A DNA stretch of 64,000 bases from Stenotrophomonas sp. HITSZ_GD (GTDB lineage: Bacteria; Pseudomonadota; Gammaproteobacteria; Xanthomonadales; Xanthomonadaceae), in contig NZ_JARQXB010000013.1 in NCBI RefSeq assembly GCF_029543105.1, positions 30,424 to 94,423 on the forward strand. Reading direction: 5' to 3'. Below are positions 16,663 to 26,221 of the stretch, in pieces. The notes below the pieces were generated by a model, which ran no database searches, was not told the DNA's origin, and saw nothing but the letters and a program-made list of their open reading frames with translations. Both the position numbers and the translations under genes were made by a program. Numbering within the stretch: position 1 is the stretch's first letter; every line of letters begins with the position of its first letter.

Positions 16663-17400
16663 CTACTGCATCGCACGCCGCGCACGGCGGAACGCGGCCG
16701 GGGTGTACCCGGTAGCGCGGCGCATGGCGCGGGTCAGGGTGGTCTGGTCCGCCCAGCCGCCGTCGAGCGCCAAGGTGGCGACCGGAACGTCGGTGGCGGC
16801 CAGCGCGTCCATCACGTGGCGCAGGCGCAGTTCGGCCAACCAGGCCTGCGGGGTGGTATCCAGCTCGCGCTTGAACAGCGCGTGCAGGCGGCTGGCGCTG
16901 ACGTGCAGTTCGGCTGCCATGCGCTCGACCGGCCACGCCGCGCCGGGCGCGGCCTCGACGCGTTCCAGCAAGCGATGCAGGCGCGCGGCGATGGGCGCGT
17001 CCGGCGCCAGCTGCCGCAGCAGCAGCGGCACGCAGTGGCGGGCGAGCGCCGCGGGCAGCGCGCTGCCTTGCCGGCGGAGGTGGAGGTAGTCCAGCAGGTG
17101 GCGCAGCGACGGCGACACGCCGAGCCACGGCTGGCCGGCGAGGCGCTCGCACGCAGCCGCCCCGATGTCGTCCACGCCGCAATCGAGGATCAGGAAGCAG
17201 TTGGGCTGCGGCGCCGCCTGCGCGTGGGCCGTGCCCGGCGCGATGAACGCGCCGTGGGCCAGGTCCAGCGCGGCGCCGCGGCCGCCGACCTCCAGGTGCA
17301 TGCCGCCGGCCAGTGGCAATACGACCTGCACGTGGTCGTGCGCGTGGCGGGACGCGTCCGGGCCGTAGCTGCGCAAGCTGAGGGCGGTGGAGGAGGGCAC
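16663..17400 (-). CDS. AraC family transcriptional regulator
   Basis: The roughly 245-residue protein has an N-terminal cupin-like sensor domain (SRHAHDHVQVVLPLAGGMHLE and FIAPGTAHAQAA) and a C-terminal double helix-turn-helix of the AraC/XylS type. The latter includes ERMAAELHVSASRLHALFKRELDTTPQAWL and GGWADQTTLTRAMRRATGYTPAAFRR. The start is uncertain; I use the GTG at 17400, with a second in-frame GTG at 17448. It is followed closely by an EamA transporter, its most likely target. Confidence 0.83.
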   Translation of the reverse strand: MPSSTALSLRSYGPDASRHAHDHVQVVLPLAGGMHLEVGGRGAALDLAHGAFIAPGTAHAQAAPQPNCFLILDCGVDDIGAAACERLAGQPWLGVSPSLRHLLDYLHLRRQGSALPAALARHCVPLLLRQLAPDAPIAARLHRLLERVEAAPGAAWPVERMAAELHVSASRLHALFKRELDTTPQAWLAELRLRHVMDALAATDVPVATLALDGGWADQTTLTRAMRRATGYTPAAFRRARRAMQ

Positions 17401-17500
17401 TGGCGGCCAGGCGGGAAAGGGCCTGCCTATCTTAGGAGGCTTTGGCACGGCCGGTCGCGCGGCGTGCGCAGCGGAATCGAGGGAGCTCGGGCGTGAGGCG

Positions 17501-17533
17501 TGGGCGGGCGGCTGCAGAACAGCCGCCCGCCCA
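17501..17533. terminator. Perfect 13-bp stem-loop after glnS
   Basis: The arms at 17501-17513 and 17521-17533 are perfectly complementary with a 7-base loop, ten bases beyond the glnS stop. No T-tract follows on the minus strand, so it may be a Rho-dependent terminator, an mRNA-stabilising hairpin or a REP-like element. Confidence 0.45.
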
Positions 17534-17543
17534 GCGGGCCCGA

Positions 17544-19295
<1,752 letters not shown>

Positions 19296-19412
19296 GCCGG
19301 GCAGGAAATCGGGAAGACGGCCAGTTTAACAAGGCCGTGCGCCCGGCTGTGGCCTGGGCCCGGCGCCGGTGCCGCGCGCTATGCTGGACCCTCGTTCCCC
19401 AGGAGCCGCCCC

Positions 19413-19679
19413 ATGCAGGTTGCCTACCGCGCCGAGAACCTGTTTGACGCCCACCTGGTCAAGCACGCCCTGGAGGACGCCGGCATCCCGGCCTTCGTCT
19501 TCGGCGAATCCCTGCTGGGCGCGGGTGGCGAGCTGCCGTTGTTCGGCGTGCTGCGCGTGTGCGTGCCCGACCCCTTGCTGCCGCAGGCCCAGGATGTCGT
19601 GGCCGGGCTGGACTTGGCCGGCGGCCTGGACGACCCCATATCGGACGGCGACCCGGAACCCGGCTTCCTGCCGGCCTGA
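19413..19679 (+). CDS. DUF2007 family putative signal-transducing protein
   Basis: The 88-residue protein begins [20 protein letters not shown] and continues with [12 protein letters not shown], the typical DUF2007 ferredoxin-like fold found in many proteobacteria. The family is annotated as putative signal transduction, with no firm role. An AGGAG site (19401-19405) fits the ATG at 19413. It ends 11 bases before msrA on the same strand, so the two are probably co-transcribed. Its acidic C-terminal tail ends [16 protein letters not shown]. Confidence 0.8.
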   Translation: MQVAYRAENLFDAHLVKHALEDAGIPAFVFGESLLGAGGELPLFGVLRVCVPDPLLPQAQDVVAGLDLAGGLDDPISDGDPEPGFLPA

Positions 19680-19690
19680 GGAGGTCCCCC

Positions 19691-20365
19691 ATGCTTGGAA
19701 TCGGATCGGCGCTGAAGCTTGGCATCGGCGCCTTCAAACAGCGCCTGCCCCGCGACGGCGAGGCCCTGCCGGGCCGCGACACCCCGTTGCCGCTGCACAA
19801 CGTCCACTTCGTCAACGGCCAGCCGCTGCAGGGCGACTTCGCCGGGCTGGAAGTGCTCGAGGTCGGCATGGGCTGCTTCTGGGGTGCGGAGCGCAAGTTC
19901 TGGCAGTTGCCGGGCGTGGTGACCACGGCCGTGGGCTACCAGGGCGGGCAGACCCCGAACCCGACCTACGAGGAAGCGTGCTCGGGCATGACCGGGCATG
20001 CGGAAGTGGTGCGGGTGGTGTTCGACCCGGCGAAGGTTTCGCTGGACGAGGTATTGCGCACGTTCTGGGAAAACCACGATCCCACCCAGGGCATGCGCCA
20101 AGGCAACGACACCGGCACGCAGTACCGCTCGGCGATCTATTGCCATACGCAGGCGCAGTACGAGGCCGCGCTGAAGAGCCGCGACGCCTACCAGCAGCAG
20201 CTGCGGGCCGCCGGCTATGGCGATATCACCACCGAGATCGTGTATCCGGCACCCGCGTTCTACTACGCCGAGGATTATCACCAGCAGTATCTGGCGAAGA
20301 ATCCCAATGGATATTGTGGGATCGGCGGGACCGGGGTGAGCTGTCCTATCGGGTTGGAAGTCTGA
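19691..20365 (+). CDS. msrA: Peptide-methionine (S)-S-oxide reductase MsrA
   Basis: The 224-residue enzyme reduces methionine-S-sulfoxide in proteins and free methionine, using thioredoxin. The catalytic motif GMGCFWGAE places the nucleophilic Cys at residue 62. [23 protein letters not shown] and [21 protein letters not shown] are family signatures. Two further cysteines in [14 protein letters not shown] can act as resolving cysteines. The roughly 50-residue N-terminal extension is usual for E. coli-type MsrA. It is followed by a strong terminator at 20397-20428. Confidence 0.96.
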   Translation: MLGIGSALKLGIGAFKQRLPRDGEALPGRDTPLPLHNVHFVNGQPLQGDFAGLEVLEVGMGCFWGAERKFWQLPGVVTTAVGYQGGQTPNPTYEEACSGMTGHAEVVRVVFDPAKVSLDEVLRTFWENHDPTQGMRQGNDTGTQYRSAIYCHTQAQYEAALKSRDAYQQQLRAAGYGDITTEIVYPAPAFYYAEDYHQQYLAKNPNGYCGIGGTGVSCPIGLEV

Positions 20366-20396
20366 TCGGGCTTTGTTGACCCGGCTGGGTTTGGTT

Positions 20397-20428
20397 AGCC
20401 GCGCTGGTGACAGCGCGGCTTTCTTTTT
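20397..20428 (+). terminator. Rho-independent terminator of msrA
   Basis: A 9-bp perfect stem AGCCGCGCT / AGCGCGGCT with loop GGTGAC is followed by TTCTTTTT, 31 bases after the msrA stop. Confidence 0.9.
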
Positions 20429-20505
20429 GCCTGATGCAGGTGTGGTGTTTTTGGGGGCGCTTTGCTGTGGGGCGGTGGGTGAGGTCGGCTTGCGGTGCGG
20501 GCCCC

Positions 20506-20603
20506 GGCCTGACGGATAGCTTCGTCGCGGCTCGGTCAGACATCCTGTCTGACTCGCCGCCGCGGGCCATCCATGGCCCGCTGACGAAGCTATCCGTCAG
20601 GCC
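20506..20603 (-). repeat. Palindromic repeat, type A, copy 1
   Basis: A perfect 21-bp inverted repeat (20506-20526 with 20583-20603) encloses two smaller hairpins. Read on the minus strand they are first a GCCATGGATGGC hairpin, then a GTCAGACAGGATGTCTGAC hairpin, each presenting GGA in its loop. The core is identical to that of copy 2 at 40920-41017, which lies in the opposite orientation. Homology continues about 15-30 bases beyond the arms. It lies in the gene-free stretch between msrA and tal, and I see no coding potential. Confidence 0.9.
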
Positions 20604-20672
20604 GGCGCAAGGCGCCTCAGCAGCCCCACTTCGATACCAACGCGCCGAGAGGCGTGGATGGAAGAGCAAAGG

Positions 20673-20708
20673 CCAAAGCCAAAGCCAAAGCCAAAGCCAA
20701 AGCCAAAG
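20673..20708 (+). repeat. Hexanucleotide tandem repeat (CCAAAG)x6
   Basis: Six uninterrupted copies of CCAAAG run from 20673 to 20708, with a degenerate partial unit just upstream (GCAAAGG). The low-GC, strand-asymmetric tract stands out in GC-rich DNA and separates the two palindromic repeats in this gap. It is likely to vary in copy number by slippage. Confidence 0.9.
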
Positions 20709-20766
20709 CACGAGGTCGGCGTGGCGCTTGGCGGGCAGTGGCTCCGGTCATGGAGATATTGAGGGA

Positions 20767-20870
20767 CTGCGGGGGCGGGACCGTTTCGGGACCGTAGGCG
20801 ACATGGATGTCGCCTACGAGCCTCCATGGATGGATTCACGGCGTGTCCCGAAACGGTCCCGCCCCCGCAG
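20767..20870 (+). repeat. Palindromic repeat, type B, copy 1
   Basis: A perfect 25-bp inverted repeat (20767-20791 with 20846-20870) encloses two hairpins on the plus strand. One is GTAGGCGACA-TGGA-TGTCGCCTAC (10-bp stem) and the other is centred on CCATGGATGG. The inner core is identical to copy 2 at 40591-40694 (reversed there). Its architecture is that of type A and of the single element near ilvE, although the closing arms differ in sequence. It spawns spurious open frames on both strands. Confidence 0.9.
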
Positions 20871-20941
20871 GCCGCGCGCGATCCCCGCGAGCCGATCCAC
20901 CTCGAAGGCCCCCGAACACGACAACAGGCAACAGCCCAAAC

Positions 20942-20965
20942 AAAAAGGGCGGCCACCGGCCGCCC
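20942..20965 (-). terminator. Rho-independent terminator of tal
   Basis: On the minus strand, an 8-bp stem GGGCGGCC / GGCCGCCC with loop GGT is followed by TTTTT, about 20 bases past the tal stop. Confidence 0.9.
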
Positions 20966-20984
20966 CACAAAAAAACCTCCTCCC

Positions 20985-21953
20985 TCAACCCGCCAACTTC
21001 CCGCGAATCGTCTCGCGCAGCGCGTGCAGGTCTTTGGCGAAGGTATCGATGCCGGTGGAGAGCTTCTCCGTCGCCATCGGATCGGCCGCCAGGTCGCGGG
21101 CGAACTTCGCCGAGTCGATCGCCGTCACCGACGCGCCGTCCGCGGCCACCGGCGAGAGCTTGCGCGGCAATTCGCCATGGTCTTCGTCGAGCTTCTCGAG
21201 CAGATCCGGCGAAATGGTCAGCCTGTCGCAGCCGGCCAGCGCCTCGATCTGCGCCGTGGAGCGGAACGAAGCGCCCATCACCACCGTCGAGGAACCGCGC
21301 TTCTTGAACTCGGTATACACCCCGCGCACGAACTTCACGCCCGGGTCCTCGTCGATGTTCGCCGGCGTCTGCCCGTTGGCCACGTACCAATCGAGGATGC
21401 GGCCCACGAACGGCGAGATCAGGAACACCCCCGCCTCCGCGCAGGCCAGCGCCTGGGTCTGGTTGAAGATCAGCGTCAGGTTGCAGTCGATCCCGTCCTG
21501 CTGCAGCTGGCGCGCCGCTTCCACGCCTTCCCAGGTGGCCGCCACCTTGATCAGGATCTTCTCGCGCGGCACCCCGCGCTCGGCATACATCTGGATGAAC
21601 TTGTGCGCCTTGGCGATGGTGGCCGCCGTGTCGTGCGCCAGGTCCGCATCGACCTCCGTCGAGACCCGGCCCGGCACCAGCGCCGCCAGCATCGTGCCCA
21701 CGCCGACCGTCAGCCGGTCCGCCACCTCGTTCACCACCGTCTCGCCGCCACCGCCCTGCTGCTTGCCCCAGGCCAGCTCGCGCTCGATCAGCTCAGCGTA
21801 GACCGGCAGGTCCAGCGCTTTCTTCACCAGGGTCGGGTTGGTGGTGCAATCCACCGGCTTGAGGCGCTTGATCGCGTCGTAGTCGCCGGTATCGGCCACC
21901 ACCACGGACAGTTCACGGAGCTGGGCCAGCTTGGAAGGTTGCGAAGTCATCAT
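20985..21953 (-). CDS. tal: Transaldolase
   Basis: The 322-residue enzyme transfers a dihydroxyacetone unit between sedoheptulose-7-phosphate and glyceraldehyde-3-phosphate in the pentose phosphate pathway. Signatures are [14 protein letters not shown], the [12 protein letters not shown] segment and the Schiff-base lysine in [12 protein letters not shown], with [12 protein letters not shown] further on. It is a TalB-type, full-length protein. The start may be the ATG at 21953 or at 21950. It follows rnk on the same strand and ends in its own terminator. Confidence 0.97.
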   Translation of the reverse strand: MMTSQPSKLAQLRELSVVVADTGDYDAIKRLKPVDCTTNPTLVKKALDLPVYAELIERELAWGKQQGGGGETVVNEVADRLTVGVGTMLAALVPGRVSTEVDADLAHDTAATIAKAHKFIQMYAERGVPREKILIKVAATWEGVEAARQLQQDGIDCNLTLIFNQTQALACAEAGVFLISPFVGRILDWYVANGQTPANIDEDPGVKFVRGVYTEFKKRGSSTVVMGASFRSTAQIEALAGCDRLTISPDLLEKLDEDHGELPRKLSPVAADGASVTAIDSAKFARDLAADPMATEKLSTGIDTFAKDLHALRETIRGKLAG

Positions 21954-22018
21954 CGGTTCTCGCGAAGCGGAGGAATACGGAAGGAAAAACGAGGAGCGGG
22001 GGCGCTACGTTAGCGCGC

Positions 22019-22450
22019 CTAGCGATGGAAGTCGCCCGCCGCCTCCGGCTGGTAGTGCACGGCGCGCACGCGCAGCCGCAACGCGCGCCCGCCGGGCGCC
22101 TGCCAGTCGATCGACTGGCCCACCGACAGGCCCAGCAGCGCACTGCCGACCGGCGCCAGCACCGAAACACGGCTGCGCTCCACGTCGGCTTCCTGCGGGT
22201 ACACCAGGGTGAGGGTATGCGGTTCGTCGTGAAGCTCGTCGATGCATTCCACACGCGAATGCATGGTCACGACACCAGGGGGAATCTGTTCGGGCGGCAG
22301 GACCTGGGCGCGGCCCAGTTCGCCGGAGAGCGCGATCGCGGCCGGCAGCCGGCTCAGCGCGGGGGATTCAAGCAGGGCCTCGAGGCGGGCCAGGTCGCGG
22401 CTGGAGACGATGATCGAAGGCGGCAGGCCGCTGTTGTGCAGGGTATTCAA
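22019..22450 (-). CDS. rnk: Nucleoside diphosphate kinase regulator Rnk (GreA-like)
   Basis: The 143-residue protein closely follows E. coli Rnk, with PPSIIVSSRDLARLEALLES and the GreA/GreB C-terminal fold in PGVVTMHSRVECIDELHDEP and VLAPVGSALLGLSVGQSIDW. It ends HYQPEAAGDFHR. Rnk binds RNA polymerase in the secondary channel and affects nucleoside diphosphate kinase levels. I chose the TTG at 22450 because an AGGAG site sits six bases upstream and no ATG is in register. It lies behind the oxyR terminator, so it may have its own promoter or depend on read-through. Confidence 0.9.
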   Translation of the reverse strand: MNTLHNSGLPPSIIVSSRDLARLEALLESPALSRLPAAIALSGELGRAQVLPPEQIPPGVVTMHSRVECIDELHDEPHTLTLVYPQEADVERSRVSVLAPVGSALLGLSVGQSIDWQAPGGRALRLRVRAVHYQPEAAGDFHR

Positions 22451-22468
22451 GGCTTTCTCCTGTGGATG

Positions 22469-22495
22469 AAAAACGGGCGGCCCGCTTGGCCGCCC
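22469..22495 (-). terminator. Rho-independent terminator of oxyR
   Basis: On the minus strand an 8-bp stem GGGCGGCC / GGCCGCCC is followed by GTTTTT. It lies between the oxyR stop (22549) and the rnk start (22450). Confidence 0.85.
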
Positions 22496-22548
22496 GGTCC
22501 ATTGTCGGAAGAATCGCGCGCCGAAGGAACCGGCGGCGGAAGGGGAAT

Positions 22549-23544
22549 TCAGCTGTTCGCCAGCACCCGTTCGGCGGGCGATTCGGCCGCGTGGGTTCCC
22601 CGACCGTGGGCCGCCTCGCGCGGTTCGGCGATCGCGCCATCCAGTTGCAGCAGGTGCGGCGGCAATTCCTGGAACAACTGCGCCAGGCGGTGGAGGAATT
22701 CGCCCATCGCCGAGCTGCGCCGCCACACCAGCGCGATGCGCCGGCTCGGCGGGCGCTCGGCGTCGAAGCCGATCAGTTGCACGTTTTCCGAGCGCGCCAC
22801 CGGCGGCTTCACCGCCAGCAGCGGCAACAGCGTCACGCCCACGTTGGCGGCCACCATCTGGCGCAGCGTCTCCAGGCTGGTCGCCTGGAACTCGGACTTC
22901 TCCAGCGCGCCAGCCAGGTGGCACACGTCCAGCGCCTGGTCGCGCAGGCAATGGCCGTCTTCGAGCAACAGCAGGCGCTGCTCGGACAGCTCGTCCAGGC
23001 TCAACGTGCGGCGGCGCGACAACGGATGGCTGTCGGGCACGGCCAGCACGAATGGCTCTTCGAACAGGAATTCGGTGTGCAATTGGTCGTCGTGGATCGG
23101 CAACGCCAACACCGCCGCGTCCAGCCGGCCCTCGCGCAACTGGCGCAGGAGCTGGTCGCTCTTCTCTTCGATCAACAGCAGTTCCAGTTGCGGAAACCGC
23201 TCGCGAATACGCGGCACCACGTGCGGCAGCAGATAGGGGCCCAGCGTGGGGAAGATGCCCAGCCGCACCGTGCCCGCTTCCGGGTCCTGGCTGCGGCGTG
23301 CCGCCTCCTTCATCTGCTCCACCTCGGCGACGATGCCGCGCGCCCGGCTGGCGGCCTCGCGGCCGGCCGGCGTGAGCATCACCTTGCGCGGCGCGCGTTC
23401 GACTAACGGCACGCCCAGCTCGTCCTCGAGCTTCTTGATCTGGGTGGAAAGCGTCGGCTGGCTGACGAAACAGGCCGCCGCCGCGCGACCGAAATGCTTG
23501 TGGTCGGCCAGGGCCACCAGGTACTTGAGATCACGCAGGTTCAT
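22549..23544 (-). CDS. oxyR: LysR-type peroxide sensor OxyR
   Basis: The 331-residue LysR-family regulator has an N-terminal winged helix (MNLRDLKYLVALADHKHFGR, then QPTLSTQIKKLEDELGVPLV). Its regulatory domain contains GHCLRDQALDVC, the two redox cysteines that form a disulfide on contact with hydrogen peroxide in OxyR. It sits directly downstream of ahpC-ahpF on the same strand, the arrangement described for Xanthomonas, and an OxyR-like operator lies upstream of ahpC. The C-terminal roughly 25 residues are a divergent polar tail. Confidence 0.97.
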   Translation of the reverse strand: MNLRDLKYLVALADHKHFGRAAAACFVSQPTLSTQIKKLEDELGVPLVERAPRKVMLTPAGREAASRARGIVAEVEQMKEAARRSQDPEAGTVRLGIFPTLGPYLLPHVVPRIRERFPQLELLLIEEKSDQLLRQLREGRLDAAVLALPIHDDQLHTEFLFEEPFVLAVPDSHPLSRRRTLSLDELSEQRLLLLEDGHCLRDQALDVCHLAGALEKSEFQATSLETLRQMVAANVGVTLLPLLAVKPPVARSENVQLIGFDAERPPSRRIALVWRRSSAMGEFLHRLAQLFQELPPHLLQLDGAIAEPREAAHGRGTHAAESPAERVLANS

Positions 23545-23662
23545 CTGCAGGGCCTCCGTGGGGAGCGCGTATGCGGCGCAGGGCGGTCCACGCCCGGGGA
23601 CAGCTTACGCCCCCGTGCAGGGAGGCGGCCAGCGACGCCCGGTCGCGGGCCGCCCGGTGCGG

Positions 23663-25255
23663 TCAGGCGGCCTCGGCCACCGCGCCGCTGGCCTTCGGGG
23701 CCGTGCTGCGGATCAGGTGGTCGAAGGCGCCGAGCGCGGCGGTCGCGCCCTGGCCCATCGCGATGATGATCTGCTTGTACGGCACGGTGGTGGCATCACC
23801 GGCGGCGAACACGCCCGGCACGTTGGTCTGGCCGCGATCGTCGATGACGATCTCGCCACGCGGCGAGAGGTTCACCACGCCCTTGAGCCACTCGGTGTTC
23901 GGCAGCAGACCGATCTGCACGAAGATGCCTTCCAATTCGACGCGGTGCGAATCGCCACCGGCACGGTCCTTGTAGACCAGGCCGGTGACCCGCTGGCCAT
24001 CGCCCAGCACCTCGGTGGTCTGTGCGCTGGTCAGCACGCGCACGTTGCCGAGGCTGCGCAGCTTGCGCTGCAGCACTTCGTCCGCGCGCAGCTTGTCGTC
24101 GAACTCCACCAGCGTGACGTGCGAGACGATGCCCGCCAGGTCGATGGCCGCTTCCACGCCGGAGTTGCCGCCGCCGATCACCGCCACGCGCTTGCCCTTG
24201 AACAGCGGGCCATCGCAATGCGGGCAGTAGGCCACGCCCTTGTTGCGGTATTCGTCTTCGCCGGGCACGTTCATCTGCCGCCAGCGCGCGCCGGTGGAGA
24301 GCACCACGGTGCGCGACTTCAGCACCGCGCCGTTGGCCAGCTTCACCTGCACCAGGCCGTCATCGCCGGCCGGCACCAGTGCTTCGGCGCGCTGCAGGTT
24401 CATCACGTCCACGTCGTAATGGCGCACGTGCTGTTCCAGCGCGGCGGCCATCTTCGGGCCCTCGGTCTCGGTGACGGAGATGAAGTTCTCGATCGCCATC
24501 GTGTCCAGCACCTGGCCACCGAAACGCTCGGCCGCCACGCCGGTGCGGATGCCCTTGCGCGCCGCATACACCGCCGCCGCCGCGCCGGCCGGGCCACCGC
24601 CCACCACCAGCACGTCGAACGGCGACTTGGCGTTGATCTTCTCCGCATCGCGCTGGCCGGCGTTGGTGTCGAGCTTGGCGACGATCTGCTCCAGGTTCAT
24701 GCGGCCCTGGTCGAACACCTGGCCGTTGAGGAAGACGGTCGGCACCGACATGATCTGGCGTGCCTCCACCTCGTCCTGGAACAACGCGCCGTCGATGGCG
24801 ACGTGCTTGATGTTCGGGTTCAGCACGGCGGCCAGGTTCAGCGCCTGCACCACGTCCGGGCAGTTCTGGCACGACAGCGAGAAGTAGGTTTCGAAGACGT
24901 ACTCGCCTTCCAGGTTCTTCACCTGCTCGATCACGTCAGGCGCGGCCTTGGACGGATGGCCGCCCACCTGCAGCAGGGCGAGCACCAGCGAGGTGAATTC
25001 GTGGCCCATCGGCAGGCCGGCGAACGTCAGCGAGATGTCCTCGCCCGGGCTGTTGAGGCTGAAGCTGGGCTTGCGCGCTTCCGCGTCGCGGCGCACCTCC
25101 AGGCCGATCACGTTGCTCAGCGCCTTGATCTCGTTGAGCATCTCCAGCATTTCCTGCGATTTCTCGCCGTCGTCGACCTGCGCGGTGATGTGCACCGGGC
25201 GGGTGAGGCGCTCGAGGTAGGACTTCAACTGGGTCTGCAGATTCGTATCCAACAT
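23663..25255 (-). CDS. ahpF: Alkyl hydroperoxide reductase subunit F
   Basis: The 530-residue flavoprotein disulfide reductase passes electrons from NADH to AhpC. The N-terminal double-thioredoxin domain carries CQNC ([12 protein letters not shown]), the FAD domain has [19 protein letters not shown], and the catalytic CxxC is CPHC in [13 protein letters not shown], followed by [18 protein letters not shown] for NADH. All redox sites are intact. I take the ATG at 25255 ([17 protein letters not shown]) as the start. A 201-base spacer with a strong hairpin separates it from ahpC. Confidence 0.97.
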   Translation of the reverse strand: MLDTNLQTQLKSYLERLTRPVHITAQVDDGEKSQEMLEMLNEIKALSNVIGLEVRRDAEARKPSFSLNSPGEDISLTFAGLPMGHEFTSLVLALLQVGGHPSKAAPDVIEQVKNLEGEYVFETYFSLSCQNCPDVVQALNLAAVLNPNIKHVAIDGALFQDEVEARQIMSVPTVFLNGQVFDQGRMNLEQIVAKLDTNAGQRDAEKINAKSPFDVLVVGGGPAGAAAAVYAARKGIRTGVAAERFGGQVLDTMAIENFISVTETEGPKMAAALEQHVRHYDVDVMNLQRAEALVPAGDDGLVQVKLANGAVLKSRTVVLSTGARWRQMNVPGEDEYRNKGVAYCPHCDGPLFKGKRVAVIGGGNSGVEAAIDLAGIVSHVTLVEFDDKLRADEVLQRKLRSLGNVRVLTSAQTTEVLGDGQRVTGLVYKDRAGGDSHRVELEGIFVQIGLLPNTEWLKGVVNLSPRGEIVIDDRGQTNVPGVFAAGDATTVPYKQIIIAMGQGATAALGAFDHLIRSTAPKASGAVAEAA

Positions 25256-25411
25256 GGTGTCAGCTCCTGTCGATCGGCAAGGGGAGGGCGGGGCGTCGAT
25301 GCCGCAGGGCATACGCCAACGTGGGGAGGGAGGGGGTGAACCGCAACCGGCGACGTGCCGGCAGGCGGGAGAGAGAGCGCCGTGCCGGCGCGCACCGGTT
25401 CCGGTTCACCT

Positions 25412-25433
25412 CCTCCCCTGCGTGCAGGGGAGG
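25412..25433. promoter_or_regulatory. Stem-loop in the ahpC-ahpF intercistronic spacer
   Basis: A perfect inverted repeat CCTCCCCTGC / GCAGGGGAGG lies just after the ahpC stop and is not followed by a T-tract. It could stabilise the ahpC part of the mRNA or lower read-through, giving more AhpC than AhpF. The rest of the 201-base spacer holds further short GC-rich repeats but no gene. Confidence 0.5.
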
Positions 25434-25456
25434 GGTGGGGCTGGCTTGGATCTGAT

Positions 25457-26020
25457 TTAGATCTTGCCGACCAGGTCCAGCGACGGGGCCAGGGTCTTCT
25501 CGCCTTCCTTCCACTTGGCCGGGCACACCTCGCCCGGGTGGGCGGCGACGTACAGGGCGGCCTTGACCTTGCGCAGCAGTTCCTTGGCGTCACGGCCGAT
25601 GCCCTCGGCGGTGATTTCCACGGCCTGGATCACGCCCGACGGGTCGATGATGAAGGTGCCGCGGTCGGCCAGGCCGACGCCCGGGCGCATCACTTCGAAG
25701 TTGTTGGTGATGGTGCCGGTCGGGTCGCCGATCATCGCGTACTTGATCTTGCCGATCGCCGGGGAGGTGTCGTGCCACGCCTTGTGCGAGAAGTGGGTGT
25801 CGGTGGACACCGAGTAGATCTCCACGCCCAGCTTCTGGAACTCGGCGTAGTTGTCGGCGAGGTCTTCCAGCTCGGTCGGGCACACGAAGGTGAAATCGGC
25901 CGGGTAGAACACCACCACGGACCACTTGCCCTTCAGGTTGGCATCGGAAACTTCGATGAATTCACCATTCTGGTAGGCGGTGGCCTTGAACGGCTTGATT
26001 TCGGTATTGATCACGGACAT
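25457..26020 (-). CDS. ahpC: Alkyl hydroperoxide reductase subunit C (typical 2-Cys peroxiredoxin)
   Basis: The 187-residue peroxiredoxin reduces hydrogen peroxide, organic peroxides and peroxynitrite. The peroxidatic cysteine is in [16 protein letters not shown] and the resolving cysteine in [13 protein letters not shown], both intact. AhpF, encoded next, regenerates it. A GAGGA site precedes the ATG by six to seven bases, and a well-formed OxyR-type promoter lies at 26068-26133. It diverges from prmC. Confidence 0.98.
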   Translation of the reverse strand: MSVINTEIKPFKATAYQNGEFIEVSDANLKGKWSVVVFYPADFTFVCPTELEDLADNYAEFQKLGVEIYSVSTDTHFSHKAWHDTSPAIGKIKYAMIGDPTGTITNNFEVMRPGVGLADRGTFIIDPSGVIQAVEITAEGIGRDAKELLRKVKAALYVAAHPGEVCPAKWKEGEKTLAPSLDLVGKI

Positions 26021-26067
26021 TGAATTTCCTCTTTGTTGCCAGGGTCTGGGGGAGTGGAACGGGAGCC

Positions 26068-26096
26068 ATCTTAGGGTGGATCGATAGATCGCTCAA
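26068..26096 (-). promoter_or_regulatory. Sigma-70 promoter of ahpC
   Basis: On the minus strand, TTGAGC (26096-26091) and TAAGAT (26073-26068) are separated by exactly 17 bases, about 50 bases upstream of the ahpC ATG. The candidate OxyR operator directly abuts the -35 element, the geometry of activated OxyR promoters. Confidence 0.7.
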
Positions 26097-26133
26097 ATCG
26101 ATTGATGGAATTATATAGATAGACTTTGCCTAT
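26097..26133 (-). promoter_or_regulatory. Candidate OxyR operator upstream of ahpC
   Basis: The downstream-most half, 26119-26133, is a perfect ATAG-N7-CTAT (ATAGACTTTGCCTAT). A weaker second half (26097-26111, ATCG-N7-GAAT) lies at the expected 22-base period. The stretch is markedly AT-rich in otherwise GC-rich DNA and abuts the ahpC -35 box. The regulator gene is three genes downstream in the same cluster. It also faces prmC at 26222. Confidence 0.65.
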
Positions 26134-26221
26134 CGAAGCTCAAGGGGCGGGCTTTCGGCCCGGGGTCGTTCCCTCCAGGACCAGGGATAATGGCGGGCCC
26201 GCATTTTCCAAGAGTGACCCC

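Noticed and set aside
20506..20870. Palindromic gaps read as CRISPR arrays or insertion-sequence ends
   Set aside because: There are no regularly spaced direct repeats with unique spacers, no cas genes, no transposase and no target-site duplications that I can see.
20407..21801. Long open frames across the msrA-tal gap and through tal on the plus strand
   Set aside because: High GC produces long antisense frames. The protein is Ser/Arg-rich without family features, while tal on the minus strand is unmistakable.
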